DNA from: Deltaproteobacteria bacterium UBA5205
GTDB lineage: Bacteria > Desulfobacterota > Syntrophorhabdia > Syntrophorhabdales > Syntrophorhabdaceae
Assembly (NCBI GenBank): GCA_002412715.1
Contig: DHVP01000045.1
Coordinates: forward strand, 18,729-82,728
Direction: 5' to 3'
DNA: 64,000 nt
The position numbers and the translations under genes were made by a program. The notes beneath the pieces are model-generated. The model did no database searches and was not told where the DNA came from. It saw only the letters and a program-made list of their open reading frames with translations. Below, piece after piece: positions 35,236-44,194 of the stretch (within the stretch, counting starts at the first letter, position 1; each line of letters opens with the position of its first letter).

Positions 35236-36248
35236 CAACACGCGCGCTCATTACAGGAGTAACGGGCATGGTCGGCTCCCACCTGTGTGACTTTCTCCTG
35301 ACTCATACCGACTGGGACATTTACGGGATGTGCAGATGGAGAAGTCCCCTCGACAACGTCGAGCACCTTCTCGATAGGGCAAACAGAAAAGACAGGGTGC
35401 ACTTCCTGAACGGCGACCTCAACGATTACGTCTCCCTGACGGGCGCCGTCGAGGAGGGCAGACCCGACTACGTATTCCACCTCGCCGCACAGAGCTATCC
35501 CAAAACCAGCTTTTCCGCACCCCTCGATACCCTTCAGACGAACATCCTGGGAACCGCGAGGCTTCTTGAGGCCTTAAGGAGGACAAGCGGCGTCGATCCC
35601 GTTATTCATGTATGTTCTTCCTCGGAGGTGTTCGGACGCGTTCCCAGGGAAAGACTTCCCATCAACGAGGAATGTTCCTTTCACCCCGCCTCGCCATACG
35701 CCATATCGAAGATCGGCACCGATATGGTAGGCCGCTTTCATGCCGAGGCGTACGGGCAGAAGGTTGTGGTCACACGGATGTTCACCCATACCGGGCCGCG
35801 AAGAGGCGATGTCTTCGCCGAATCGACCTTTGCGAAGCAGATCGCCATGATAGAGCACGACCTGATCCCGCCCGTCGTCAAGACAGGTAATCTCGATTCC
35901 ATGCGGACGTGGTCGGATGTCAGGGACGCGGTCAGAGCCTACTATATGCTCGTAACCGTCAACCCCGTTCCCGGCCAATACTACAATATAGGGGGAACAT
36001 ATTCGTGCACGGTGGGCGATATGCTCTCTCACCTCATCGGGATCTCCACCGCAAAAGACCGCATTCGGGTGGAGACGGAAGAAGGCAGGCTCCGCCCCCT
36101 CGATGCCGACCTCCAGGTGCCGGACACAAATAAATTTAGAAATCATACCGGATGGGAACCACAGATACCGTTCGAAAAGACTATGCGGGATTTATTGGAT
36201 CACTGGAGAATGAGAGTGAGCTCCGGAAAAGTGTTCTTGACGAGGTAA
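35232..36248 (+). CDS. GDP-sugar 4,6-dehydratase-like SDR (GDP-mannose/GDP-heptose 4,6-dehydratase family)
   Basis: 338 residues from GTG at 35232. The extended-SDR Rossmann start is LITGVTGMVGSHL. The active site keeps SSSEVFG, where Glu is the dehydratase acid/base, and the YAISK catalytic Tyr-Lys. HTGPRRGDVFAESTFAKQIA and RPLDADLQVPDTNKFRN match the GDP-mannose 4,6-dehydratase/RMD group. Family members convert GDP-mannose or, for DmhA-type enzymes, GDP-manno-heptose into the 4-keto-6-deoxy product. Coupling to gmhAB (GTGA overlap) makes GDP-D-glycero-D-manno-heptose the likelier substrate; that is inference. An RMD-like reductase is the alternative. Confidence 0.85.
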   Translation: MTTRALITGVTGMVGSHLCDFLLTHTDWDIYGMCRWRSPLDNVEHLLDRANRKDRVHFLNGDLNDYVSLTGAVEEGRPDYVFHLAAQSYPKTSFSAPLDTLQTNILGTARLLEALRRTSGVDPVIHVCSSSEVFGRVPRERLPINEECSFHPASPYAISKIGTDMVGRFHAEAYGQKVVVTRMFTHTGPRRGDVFAESTFAKQIAMIEHDLIPPVVKTGNLDSMRTWSDVRDAVRAYYMLVTVNPVPGQYYNIGGTYSCTVGDMLSHLIGISTAKDRIRVETEEGRLRPLDADLQVPDTNKFRNHTGWEPQIPFEKTMRDLLDHWRMRVSSGKVFLTR

Positions 36249-36299
36249 AAAATGGTAAAGCTGAACGATGCAAGGCGCATGAGCCATCAATGCAACATC

Positions 36300-36328
36300 T
36301 TGACGCCTGTAGAAATAGTCCATAACAA
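36300..36328 (+). promoter_or_regulatory. Possible sigma-70-type promoter at the start of the A+T-rich block
   Basis: TTGACG (36300-36305) and TAACAA (36323-36328), 17 bp apart, upstream of the SDR gene starting at 36403. The -10 match is poor. Confidence 0.3.
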
Positions 36329-36402
36329 TCCATGGTTTTCTTTACTGTTAAAGCACCTTAACAACCTATTTTGTTGTGATGATACAAGGGGCACTATCGA
36401 GT

Positions 36403-37377
36403 ATGATGACAAATAGACGCATTTTGGTAGCCGGGGCAAGCGGTCTTGCAGGGTTGAGCGTGTTGAAAGCGATCCATGACGAAATGCCGGACACACCCGT
36501 AACGGCAACCTATAACAGCACTCCTCCGAGTTTGCAGTTTCCTCTTGTTTCATGGGTAAAAGCCGATCTGACCACACGGGACGGATGCAAAAAAGCGGCA
36601 ATGGGGTGTAGCGGCGCTATCATGGTAGCGGCCAACGGTGGTGGGGTTGCAGCGGCTATGGTCAACCCCGGCCGACAGGTAACCGACAATCTTGCGATGG
36701 ATGCTCTTATGCTGGAAGCGATGCATGATGCCGCTGTCATGCGCGTTATATATGTATCCAGTGCCACCGTCTATCAGGACATGGAAGGGACTATTGAAGA
36801 AGATATGCTTGACCTGAACCAGAATCCGCACCCAACCTATGCCGGAGTCGCCTGGGCGAAGCGGGCTGCTGAAAAACTTTGCTGGTTTTGGAATGCACAG
36901 TACGGCATGGAGGTTCTGATAGCGCGGTCTTCAAACATTTACGGTCCCTTCGCTAAATTCGACCCGGCCACATCAAACTTCATTCCTGCGATCATCAGGA
37001 AAGCGGTCGATGGTATGGATCCGTTTGAGTTGTGGGGGAGTCCGGATGTTACGCGGGACGTCGTTTATTCAGAGGACTTTGGCAGTGCTGTTCTGGCGCT
37101 TTATAATGCAAGGGAGATAAAGCACGATGTCTTTAATCTTGGTTATGGCCAGTCAGTAACGGTGGGATCGGTAGCGGATGCCGTGCTGAGTGCCGTCGAT
37201 TTTAAACCCTCAAGGGTGATATACAAAAAAAGTGATCATGCGACGATCAAAACCAGGATCCTTGATTGTTCGAAGATAAATGAAGTGGTAGGTTGGAAGC
37301 CGGAATTTACGCCGCTGGAGGGAATACGCAAGACTGTTGAGTGGTGGCGTGAAAACCAGTTTATTTGGAAAAAATAG
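36403..37377 (+). CDS. Extended SDR, GDP-fucose-synthase-like, lacking the catalytic tyrosine (paralogue 1)
   Basis: About 324 residues. The NAD(P)-binding loop is ILVAGASGLAGLSVL, and the catalytic Ser is kept in VIYVSSATVYQ. Alignment with GDP-fucose synthase (YAIAK...KLC...NxQYG) places VAWAKRAAEKLCWFWNAQYG in register, so the Tyr of YxxxK is Val while Lys is kept. GDP-fucose synthases are epimerase-reductases acting on GDP-4-keto-6-deoxy sugars. With no proton-donor Tyr, this one may do another step, use a displaced Tyr (three residues upstream, in TYAGV), or be non-catalytic. ATG at 36403 is followed by a second ATG at 36406. Two paralogues lie at 41018 and 43190. The A+T-richer base use begins just before this gene. 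Confidence 0.85.
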   Translation: MMTNRRILVAGASGLAGLSVLKAIHDEMPDTPVTATYNSTPPSLQFPLVSWVKADLTTRDGCKKAAMGCSGAIMVAANGGGVAAAMVNPGRQVTDNLAMDALMLEAMHDAAVMRVIYVSSATVYQDMEGTIEEDMLDLNQNPHPTYAGVAWAKRAAEKLCWFWNAQYGMEVLIARSSNIYGPFAKFDPATSNFIPAIIRKAVDGMDPFELWGSPDVTRDVVYSEDFGSAVLALYNAREIKHDVFNLGYGQSVTVGSVADAVLSAVDFKPSRVIYKKSDHATIKTRILDCSKINEVVGWKPEFTPLEGIRKTVEWWRENQFIWKK

Positions 37378-37445
37378 CAGGTTTTTCTGCTGCCATAGAA
37401 AGATGAATTCGATGAATTACAGAGACCAAGGTCGGTAAATCAGTC

Positions 37446-38255
37446 ATGGAAACTTATGAAAATAAAAAGATGATGCAAACAGTATTTAAAAACATCAGAA
37501 AGGATATCCTTAGAATTTCCGAAATAAGCGGCCACGGCCACATCCCCACCTGCTTCTCGGTTGTAGAAACCATTTATGCGTTTTACGAGGTTATGAAACA
37601 CGACTCGGCCAACCCATCGTGGGAAGAAAGAGACATCTTTATATTAAGCAAAGGACATGCTTCACTCGCCCAATATGTCGTAATGTCGAAGTTTGGATAC
37701 TTCGACCTACGAGATGTTGAATCCTTTGGCTCCTTTAAATCAAGGTTTGGCTGCCATGCCAATCGGCTGAAAGTGAGAGGCGTCGAAGCTTCAACGGGTT
37801 CGCTCGGCCATGGCATTGGACTAGCCGTTGGGGTGGCACTATCGTTCAAAATCAAAAAGTCAGACCGAAGGGTAGTTGTTGTTATAGGCGATGGTGAATC
37901 CAACGAGGGAAGCGTTTGGGAGGCTGTCATGGTAGCCGTGAACTTGAAACTGAATAACCTGATAATTGTGTACGACAACAATATGTCTCACCAGCGTGGT
38001 TTGCAGATAACAAATCCCGGAGACCGGTTCAAATCGTTCGGTGCGATCGTTGCCGAGGTAGATGGCCATGATGTGGCGCAGCTGAAAAATGAATATATTT
38101 TGCGACATGACACGGTAAAAGTAATCATAGCAAATACGATAAAGGGGTTTGGCTGCAAGACTATGATCAGCAACCAGTATGAATGGCACCGGAGATCTCC
38201 AAACAAAGAGGAACATGAAATATTACTAAAGGAGCTAGATGAGGCGGCAGTTTAA
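37446..38255 (+). CDS. Transketolase, N-terminal (thiamine-diphosphate binding) subunit
   Basis: 269 residues, corresponding to the N-terminal third of transketolase. It has GHGHIPTCFSVVETIYAFYE, SKGHASLAQYVVM, EASTGSLGHGIGLAVGVA and the ThDP/Mg motif GDGESNEGSVWEA...NNLIIVYDNN. It pairs with the next gene (17-bp overlap) to make a split transketolase that moves two-carbon units between sugar phosphates. Split forms occur in archaea, in anaerobes and in polysaccharide loci. Here it may make sedoheptulose 7-phosphate for GmhA, or add a two-carbon branch to a nucleotide sugar; the sequence does not decide. Confidence 0.92.
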   Translation: METYENKKMMQTVFKNIRKDILRISEISGHGHIPTCFSVVETIYAFYEVMKHDSANPSWEERDIFILSKGHASLAQYVVMSKFGYFDLRDVESFGSFKSRFGCHANRLKVRGVEASTGSLGHGIGLAVGVALSFKIKKSDRRVVVVIGDGESNEGSVWEAVMVAVNLKLNNLIIVYDNNMSHQRGLQITNPGDRFKSFGAIVAEVDGHDVAQLKNEYILRHDTVKVIIANTIKGFGCKTMISNQYEWHRRSPNKEEHEILLKELDEAAV

Positions 38256-39114
38256 AGATACGGTGATGGAGCTATCCACCAGTAACGATAAACTGGTGAT
38301 GATACTGGGAGACGTAAGCGTTTATCTCTTCAAAGAGTTCCAGGATAAGTATCCCGACCGTTTTTACAACATGGGTATTTGCGAAAACACCCTTATAAGT
38401 GTCGGCGCAGGGCTGGCCTCACAAGGTTTTTACCCATTTGTTCATACCATTGCACCGTTCCTGACGGAGCGTAGCTATGAACAGATAAAGCTGGATATGT
38501 GCTACAACCAGCTTGGCGGGAATATCCTTACCTGTGGTGCGTCCTTTGATTACGCATGGGACGGCGCGACCCATCAATGCTATTCGGATCTTGCAATCCT
38601 GCGGATGCTGCCGAATGTTGAAGTGATACAGCCCGGGTCGCTCAAAGAACTGGATGTCCTGCTTAGAAGCCAGTACGACAATGGCAAGGTCACGTATTAT
38701 CGCTTATCGGACAAGCCTCACACCATCGACATGCCGGTGGAATTCGGCAAGGCCGTGGTATTGAAAGATTGCGGCGGAAAGATAACCATTATGACGGCCG
38801 GCCCGATACTTGTCAACGTTTTTGAGGCATGCAAAGACCTGCCAATTAACCTTGTTTATTTTCATACTATTCAGCCTATAGATAAGGAAACTATCGAGCA
38901 TTTTCGGAACACGGATATCTTGGTAATCCATGATGCCTTCGGCTTGTTCGAGGCTATTTGCGAAACGGCGGGACTTTCTGTGGGCTACTACGGCCTCCCG
39001 AAGGACCGATTTTGCGATACTTACGGCACTCTTGAGGCAATTCGGGAGGATATCGGACTGGACGTAACTTCGATTAAAGAGATGTTGCTAAACAAAATGG
39101 TTCAATGCCTGTGA
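38239..39114 (+). CDS. Transketolase, C-terminal (pyrimidine-binding) subunit
   Basis: 291 residues. It has FYNMGICENTLISVGAGLAS, with the Glu that activates ThDP, then TIAPFLTERSYEQIKLDMCY and DGATHQCYSDLAILRMLPN, the transketolase pyrimidine-domain hallmarks, and the C-terminal regulatory fold (about 180-285). ATG at 38239 follows AAAGGAG by 5 bp and overlaps the N-subunit gene. The His in DGATHQ is retained, as in active transketolases. It would act as an alpha2beta2 complex with the upstream product. Confidence 0.92.
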   Translation: MRRQFKDTVMELSTSNDKLVMILGDVSVYLFKEFQDKYPDRFYNMGICENTLISVGAGLASQGFYPFVHTIAPFLTERSYEQIKLDMCYNQLGGNILTCGASFDYAWDGATHQCYSDLAILRMLPNVEVIQPGSLKELDVLLRSQYDNGKVTYYRLSDKPHTIDMPVEFGKAVVLKDCGGKITIMTAGPILVNVFEACKDLPINLVYFHTIQPIDKETIEHFRNTDILVIHDAFGLFEAICETAGLSVGYYGLPKDRFCDTYGTLEAIREDIGLDVTSIKEMLLNKMVQCL

Positions 39115-39388
39115 CTAATTTAGATTTTTGTCTATTTTCTCTTGAATGTATTGATGCAGGAATCCTTTTGCGAACCTGGTTGAAAAAGATCATGCGGATC
39201 AAATGCTACATGACGAACCCGGTTTTGGTTTTCCGGTATAGAAATATTTTTTGCGGCCATTTCATTAATAATTTTTGTGTCCCGTGTGGAACGGCGCATC
39301 GGCATCATGATAAATCAGAAATGGAAGGTTTTCAGACATTTGAAACTGAAAGACCGCTATCTATCACTTTTTAAAGGAGACAACGATC
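39115..39388 (+). other. A+T-rich gap between the transketolase and radical SAM genes
   Basis: 274 bp. An 89-codon frame is open here but shows no domain or likely RBS, so I do not call a gene. AAAGGAGAC just before 39389 is the RBS of the next gene. Confidence 0.4.
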
Positions 39389-40876
39389 ATGAAGGTCCTG
39401 TTGATCAACCCGCACTACCCTAACTGGATAGTGAATAAAGAATTCCTTCTTCCCTTGAATCTTCTCTATCTTGCCGGCGCCCTGAAGGCTGCAGGACATG
39501 ATACGGACATATTAGACCTCAATGTATACAAACCGTGGCTGAAGGGTAACGACAACGATAGTTCCAGCTATTGCCAATCCCTTGTAGAGAAACAAATAAT
39601 AGATAGCAAACCAATGCTCGTTGGGATCGGTTGTATGTTTTCGGGCAGCTTTCCAGTAGTCCTGGAGTATACCAGAAAGATAAAGGAAAAGTTTCCCGAC
39701 ATTCCAATTGTGATTGGTGGAATACATCCCACACTTTATTCCACTCAAATATTACAGCATTGCAGCAGCATTGACTACGTTATATTGGGAGAAGGCGAGG
39801 AATCGTTTACCCAGCTTGTAAAGCTACTGGCAAACCATGATAATCCTGATCCGGCTGGTATTGAAAAGATTGATGGAGTTACCTTCAGGCAAAATGGAGA
39901 GGTAGTGACAAACAAAAAAACTCATTATATTAAGAACCTTGATGGAATTCCGTCTCCACCGTATGAGTTGGTTGACATAAAGAGCTACTACCACGATACG
40001 TCCGGATGGTTCAATCCACGAGGGATGCCAATTAATGCAACAATTCCTCTCCTGTCAAGCAGGAGCTGCCCGAACCTGTGTAACTTTTGCGTGGCGGCTA
40101 ACGTTATGGGACGGGGATGGCGGTACAGGTCAGTGCATAATATAGTTGATGAAATAGAATATTTCTACAATTTACATGATCATCGCCACTTCTCGTTCAT
40201 CGATGATAATTTTACTCTTAAGAAGTCCCGTGTTCTGGCTATCTGTAACGAGATTGTTAAGAGAAATCTTAAACTCCAGTTTGAGACTCCTAACGTGGCA
40301 ACGGCTACGCTTGACGAAGAAGTTATGGACGCGATGATTGGAGCGGGATTGACAAGAATTGGTCTGGCAATTGAAAGCGGTTCTGATTTCATTCGCAACA
40401 AGATAATAAATAAGCGTTTGTCCCGAGATAGCATAATGAATGCCGTACAGCTAACCAAGAAGTATAAAGATCTCCTGTACGTTAAAGCGTTTTTCATTAT
40501 TGGTATGCCCGAGGAAACTACGACAACATTAATGGACACATATGATATGATTAAAGATATTGATGTGGACGAACCATATGTCAACAACATAATGCCTTTC
40601 CCCGGAACAGCACTTTTTGAACAGGCTCTCAGAGATGGCCTGTTTCTTAACAATATTGATTTGGAGAATATCTGGAAGATGGAGGCATTCCATGTCGTCG
40701 GAAATAAGACCTTCTACCTTAAACCCTATAACATGACTGTGGAAGAACTGGTTGACTTTCGCAGGAAGGTGGACAATCTGCTGGATACCATGATTAAGAG
40801 GAAACTGGAATCCAAAGGCATGTTCCATCATACATATCGAAAAAAGGAGCAAGATTTTTCGGCAATGAGTTGTTGA
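39389..40876 (+). CDS. B12-binding-domain radical SAM protein (class B-like), 495 residues
   Basis: The N-terminal cobalamin-binding-like fold starts KVLLINPHYPNWI and includes VLEYTRKIKEKFPDIPIVIG and VIGGIHPT. The radical SAM core has SSRSCPNLCNFCVAANVMG, with the C-x3-C-x2-C that binds [4Fe-4S], followed by FIDDNFTL and IGLAIESGSDF. The C-terminus (about 400-495) is helical. Such enzymes methylate unreactive carbons or rearrange substrates; members also occur in lipopolysaccharide and natural-product loci. An AAAGGAG site precedes ATG. The substrate is unknown; a sugar of this island is a reasonable guess. A second, longer one is at 44191. Confidence 0.88.
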   Translation: MKVLLINPHYPNWIVNKEFLLPLNLLYLAGALKAAGHDTDILDLNVYKPWLKGNDNDSSSYCQSLVEKQIIDSKPMLVGIGCMFSGSFPVVLEYTRKIKEKFPDIPIVIGGIHPTLYSTQILQHCSSIDYVILGEGEESFTQLVKLLANHDNPDPAGIEKIDGVTFRQNGEVVTNKKTHYIKNLDGIPSPPYELVDIKSYYHDTSGWFNPRGMPINATIPLLSSRSCPNLCNFCVAANVMGRGWRYRSVHNIVDEIEYFYNLHDHRHFSFIDDNFTLKKSRVLAICNEIVKRNLKLQFETPNVATATLDEEVMDAMIGAGLTRIGLAIESGSDFIRNKIINKRLSRDSIMNAVQLTKKYKDLLYVKAFFIIGMPEETTTTLMDTYDMIKDIDVDEPYVNNIMPFPGTALFEQALRDGLFLNNIDLENIWKMEAFHVVGNKTFYLKPYNMTVEELVDFRRKVDNLLDTMIKRKLESKGMFHHTYRKKEQDFSAMSC

Positions 40877-41017
40877 GAGTTCATAAGCTTGCAGTAGTAG
40901 TGGGGAAAAAAGTCTTCACGGAACCAGATTGTGAGAAAACGCCGAATTTGATGTCATCGTGCAAATGAATGAAAGGTTAAACGAATCTGTTTGTTGAAAT
41001 TATGCTAAGGATATCGT

Positions 41018-42010
41018 ATGGGAGGAATCGATTTAATGCACGTACAGCATGATTTTTTCAAAGGGCGAAAAATTCTGGTTGCTGGCGGCGCCGGTTTCGT
41101 TGGGAGCAATCTTGTCAAGCGCCTTGTTGATTGGGGCGCTCTTGTTCGTGCGACGTTACATGAAAAGCCTGCAGTTTGCAATGATGAACGCGTACAATAT
41201 GTTAAAGTCGACCTCAGACTTTCCGAAGACTGTAAAAAGGTCGTTGAAGGAATCGACTATCTATTCATGTGCGCCGCCAACACATCAGGGGCGGCTGTTA
41301 TAGACAAAACTCCTCTCGTCCACCTTACTCCGAATGTAATTATGAATTTGGCAATTATGGAGGCCGCATACGAGGCAGGAGTGAAAAAGTTCCTGTTAAT
41401 CAGTAGTAACGTTGTATACCCTCTTACAGATTTTCCGGTTAAAGAATCGGACGTTACTAATGAGTTCTTTCATAAATACTTTATTGCGGGCTGGGTAAAA
41501 CGGTTCAATGAACTTACCTGCGAAATGTATGCAACAAAAATAAAGAAACCTATGACAACACTCGTCGTAAGGCCCGCGAATATTTACGGGGAATATGACG
41601 ATTTTGATTGGGAAACCTCCCATGTTATTCCAGCCCTTATCCGAAAGGTTGTCGAGCGCCATAAGCCGATAGAAGTGTGGGGTGATGGAACTGACATCAA
41701 GGAATTTATCTATATTCAGGATTTTATCGACGGATTATTATCAGTGATGGAGAAACTGGAAAGTTTCAAACCGATGAATATCTCAGCCGGGCATCCCTGC
41801 TCGGTAAAAGACGTTCTTAACATCCTTTTGAAATTAGATAATTACAACGATGCTGAAATTCATTTTGATGTAACTAAGCCTACAATGATCCCGAAAAGAA
41901 TGATTGATGCATCGCTGGCAAGAGATCTTATCGGTTTTCAGGCAAAAACTTCACTGGAGGAAGGATTGCAGAAGACAATTGCCTGGTATAAAGACAACTC
42001 TCTGGTCTGA
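41018..42010 (+). CDS. Extended SDR, GDP-fucose-synthase-like, lacking the catalytic tyrosine (paralogue 2)
   Basis: 330 residues. NAD(P) loop ILVAGGAGFVGSNL; catalytic Ser region FLLISSNVVYP; NTSGAAVIDKTPLVHLTPNV resembles GDP-fucose synthase. The catalytic position reads FIAGWVKRFNELTCEMY: Lys is present but the residue four before it is Ala, not Tyr. The AGWxKR pattern is shared with the paralogue at 43190. A role as epimerase, reductase or structural partner in nucleotide-sugar synthesis is possible. AAGGAT lies 5 bp before ATG at 41018; ATG 41036 is an alternative with a GGAGG site. Confidence 0.85.
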   Translation: MGGIDLMHVQHDFFKGRKILVAGGAGFVGSNLVKRLVDWGALVRATLHEKPAVCNDERVQYVKVDLRLSEDCKKVVEGIDYLFMCAANTSGAAVIDKTPLVHLTPNVIMNLAIMEAAYEAGVKKFLLISSNVVYPLTDFPVKESDVTNEFFHKYFIAGWVKRFNELTCEMYATKIKKPMTTLVVRPANIYGEYDDFDWETSHVIPALIRKVVERHKPIEVWGDGTDIKEFIYIQDFIDGLLSVMEKLESFKPMNISAGHPCSVKDVLNILLKLDNYNDAEIHFDVTKPTMIPKRMIDASLARDLIGFQAKTSLEEGLQKTIAWYKDNSLV

Positions 42011-42163
42011 TCAAAAATAAGGGTTGGAGGTATTTTATTTCTGTTTTGGGTAATGACGATTGTCAGGTCATTTTTACTTTGATGAGACACATGTTGTCCG
42101 GCAGGTCGAGCCGTGGGTATATGGGGAACGAGGAATCGCCGATTCGGCGTAATGGTATTCAGG

Positions 42164-43087
42164 ATGGATGAAAAGTTTGTTTTTCGCACGTTGAACTGCC
42201 GCGACCTCAGCGCTGTGGTTTCGTTGATTTATCCAATGTACGAAATCCGGCGGCCACCAGAATTTTTTACATGGCAGTTATTCAATAATGTCCACCCTAC
42301 GGTTTTTTGCGGAGCTTTCGCTGGTGAAGAATTGGCTGGGATCTTGGGCATCCAAAAGCGTGTCCTTACTAACGGTTTGATAGCTGGACAAATGACAGGA
42401 GTTAATATCGGGTCCAAATGGAGAGGCAAGGGCTTGTTAAAAACAATGGGCTGCAATGCCATCAGCCATTTCAGTGACCTTGATATGGTGTTTATTTTTT
42501 CCAATGAAAAAGCGGTGAAGCCTTGCAAGGCGGCATTCGATCTTATTTTTGTTGAGCCGGTTGCCGCCATGGAACTCATAGCACCGGATAAAGTACATTC
42601 GATTAAAGTTTTGTCGGAACGGATCGACCACACTACGCAATTTCCCGAAAAAAGCTCGAGCCACGGTCGCCGCACCGCGTTTTTGTGCGGTAAGGATTTC
42701 CGGGATTGGCGATACGCCCGCTCTCCCTATTACCGCTATCACAAACTATCTTTGGACAATGGCACGTTTGCGGTGGCAAAGATGTTCTTCCCTCCTGGAG
42801 CGGGGCCGGCTGTTGGAGATATCGTGGATTGGGAATACCCCCCTGATGATCGGGAGGGACTGGTTGATTTAATGCATGGCGCCTGTTCCGAACTTCTGCA
42901 AATGGGAGCAAACAAAATTACAACATGGGCTTTGCCGGGAACGATGTTGGCCGGGGAGTGTGTTGGGGCCGGTTTTACCCCAGGCTTTAAAACATACTTT
43001 GGTTTAAAGACATTGCAGAAATGTGATGGTAACCCATACTCGATTGATTATTGGTATCTTAATCAGGCTGATGCAACCAATTATTAG
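42164..43087 (+). CDS. GNAT-superfamily acyltransferase-like protein (paralogue 1)
   Basis: About 307 residues. The start MDEKFVFRTL aligns with its paralogue at 46658. The acetyl-CoA-binding region is GVNIGSKWRGKGLLKTMG, with the R/Q-x-x-G-x-G/A-type loop, near residue 80-97; PEFFTWQLFNN is shared with the paralogue. The C-terminus ends in a conserved (N/R)QADA-x-(N/K)Y. GNAT enzymes transfer acyl groups to amines, less often hydroxyls. No sugar aminotransferase was seen in the island, so the acceptor is unclear. ATG at 42152 and GTG at 42113 are other starts. No strong RBS. Confidence 0.75.
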   Translation: MDEKFVFRTLNCRDLSAVVSLIYPMYEIRRPPEFFTWQLFNNVHPTVFCGAFAGEELAGILGIQKRVLTNGLIAGQMTGVNIGSKWRGKGLLKTMGCNAISHFSDLDMVFIFSNEKAVKPCKAAFDLIFVEPVAAMELIAPDKVHSIKVLSERIDHTTQFPEKSSSHGRRTAFLCGKDFRDWRYARSPYYRYHKLSLDNGTFAVAKMFFPPGAGPAVGDIVDWEYPPDDREGLVDLMHGACSELLQMGANKITTWALPGTMLAGECVGAGFTPGFKTYFGLKTLQKCDGNPYSIDYWYLNQADATNY

Positions 43088-43189
43088 CCGGAATTATTCC
43101 GTTAATCAAGAAGAGACAAACCGGACGTGTAACACGCCCATAATGTACAAGGTTTTCGTTGAATATTGAGTTAGGCGGCAATAAAAACG

Positions 43190-44194
43190 ATGATGAACGA
43201 TGAGATAATTTCAGAATTTACCGGCAAAAATGTCCTGGTAACCGGTGGTACGGGTTTGATCGGCCGACAAGTGGTAGATATCTTGTGTAACGCTGGCGCG
43301 ATCGTAAAAATAGTTTCGCTCGATCGGGTACACGTGGATGAAAGGGCGGAGCATATTATCGGGAATCTTACCAGTTTCGATTACTGCAAGGAAGTAACAA
43401 AGGGCATGGACTTTGTATTTCATCTTGCCGGGGTCCAAGGAACGGTTCAAACCTCGGCGTCAAAAATGGCCAGTCATTTCGTCCCCACGATGATGATGAA
43501 CTTCGGTATTCTGGAGGCAAGCCGACAGAATGGTGTGCAAAAGTTAGTCTACACCAGTTCGATAGGTGCGTATGCGGAAGGTGAGCTGCTTTCCGAGGAG
43601 AATTACCAAATCGAAACTGCCCCGATGGCTTTTGCCGGCTGGGCCAAAAGAATGGCCGAACTTCAGATACATGCATATAAAACACAATATAATATCCGAA
43701 ACTTCTCTGTTGTACGATTGGGCAATATCTATGGTCCTGGCGACAACTTCGATCAGGCTACTGCCATGGTGGTTCCGGCACTGATCTCCCGTATTTACCA
43801 TAAGGAAAACCCGGTGGTGATCTGGGGTGACGGGAGGGCAGTACGTGATTTCCTTTATAGCGCCGACGCCGCCGAAGGTATCATACGGGCATTTGTCTTT
43901 GGTACCGACGGGGAAATAGTCAACATCGCGAGCGGGACGGGGACTCCAATCCGTGATATAGTTACTACTTTGCGGTCGTTTATAGATTTTGATTTTACTT
44001 TTGATGCCACCAAACCTTCGGGGGCCCAAAAAAGGATTATGGATATATCAAAGGCTCGCAAAACCCTGGGGTTCGAACCTGTCACTGACTTGCATTCCGG
44101 GCTGCAAAAGACATGGGAATGGTTTGTTTCCCATTCCGGCGAGCATAAAAACAAATTTAACTATTTTGATGAAAAGGATGATACCGGAAAATGA
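43190..44194 (+). CDS. Extended SDR, GDP-fucose-synthase-like, lacking the catalytic tyrosine (paralogue 3)
   Basis: 334 residues. NAD(P) loop VLVTGGTGLIGRQVV; Ser region LVYTSSIGAYA; NIYGPGDNFDQATAMVVPAL as in epimerases. The catalytic stretch reads MAFAGWAKRMAELQIHAY, again with Lys but Ala in place of Tyr. C-terminal KPSGAQKRIMDISKARKTLG is the usual SDR C-domain. The stop overlaps the next start (ATGA), coupling it to the second radical SAM gene. Function uncertain; it belongs to the same duplicated family as 36403 and 41018. Confidence 0.85.
   Translation: MMNDEIISEFTGKNVLVTGGTGLIGRQVVDILCNAGAIVKIVSLDRVHVDERAEHIIGNLTSFDYCKEVTKGMDFVFHLAGVQGTVQTSASKMASHFVPTMMMNFGILEASRQNGVQKLVYTSSIGAYAEGELLSEENYQIETAPMAFAGWAKRMAELQIHAYKTQYNIRNFSVVRLGNIYGPGDNFDQATAMVVPALISRIYHKENPVVIWGDGRAVRDFLYSADAAEGIIRAFVFGTDGEIVNIASGTGTPIRDIVTTLRSFIDFDFTFDATKPSGAQKRIMDISKARKTLGFEPVTDLHSGLQKTWEWFVSHSGEHKNKFNYFDEKDDTGK

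Noticed and set aside
39105..39374. 89-codon frame after the transketolase genes
   Set aside because: Overlaps the end of the C-subunit, low-complexity and Cys/His/Phe-rich without pattern, no ribosome site.
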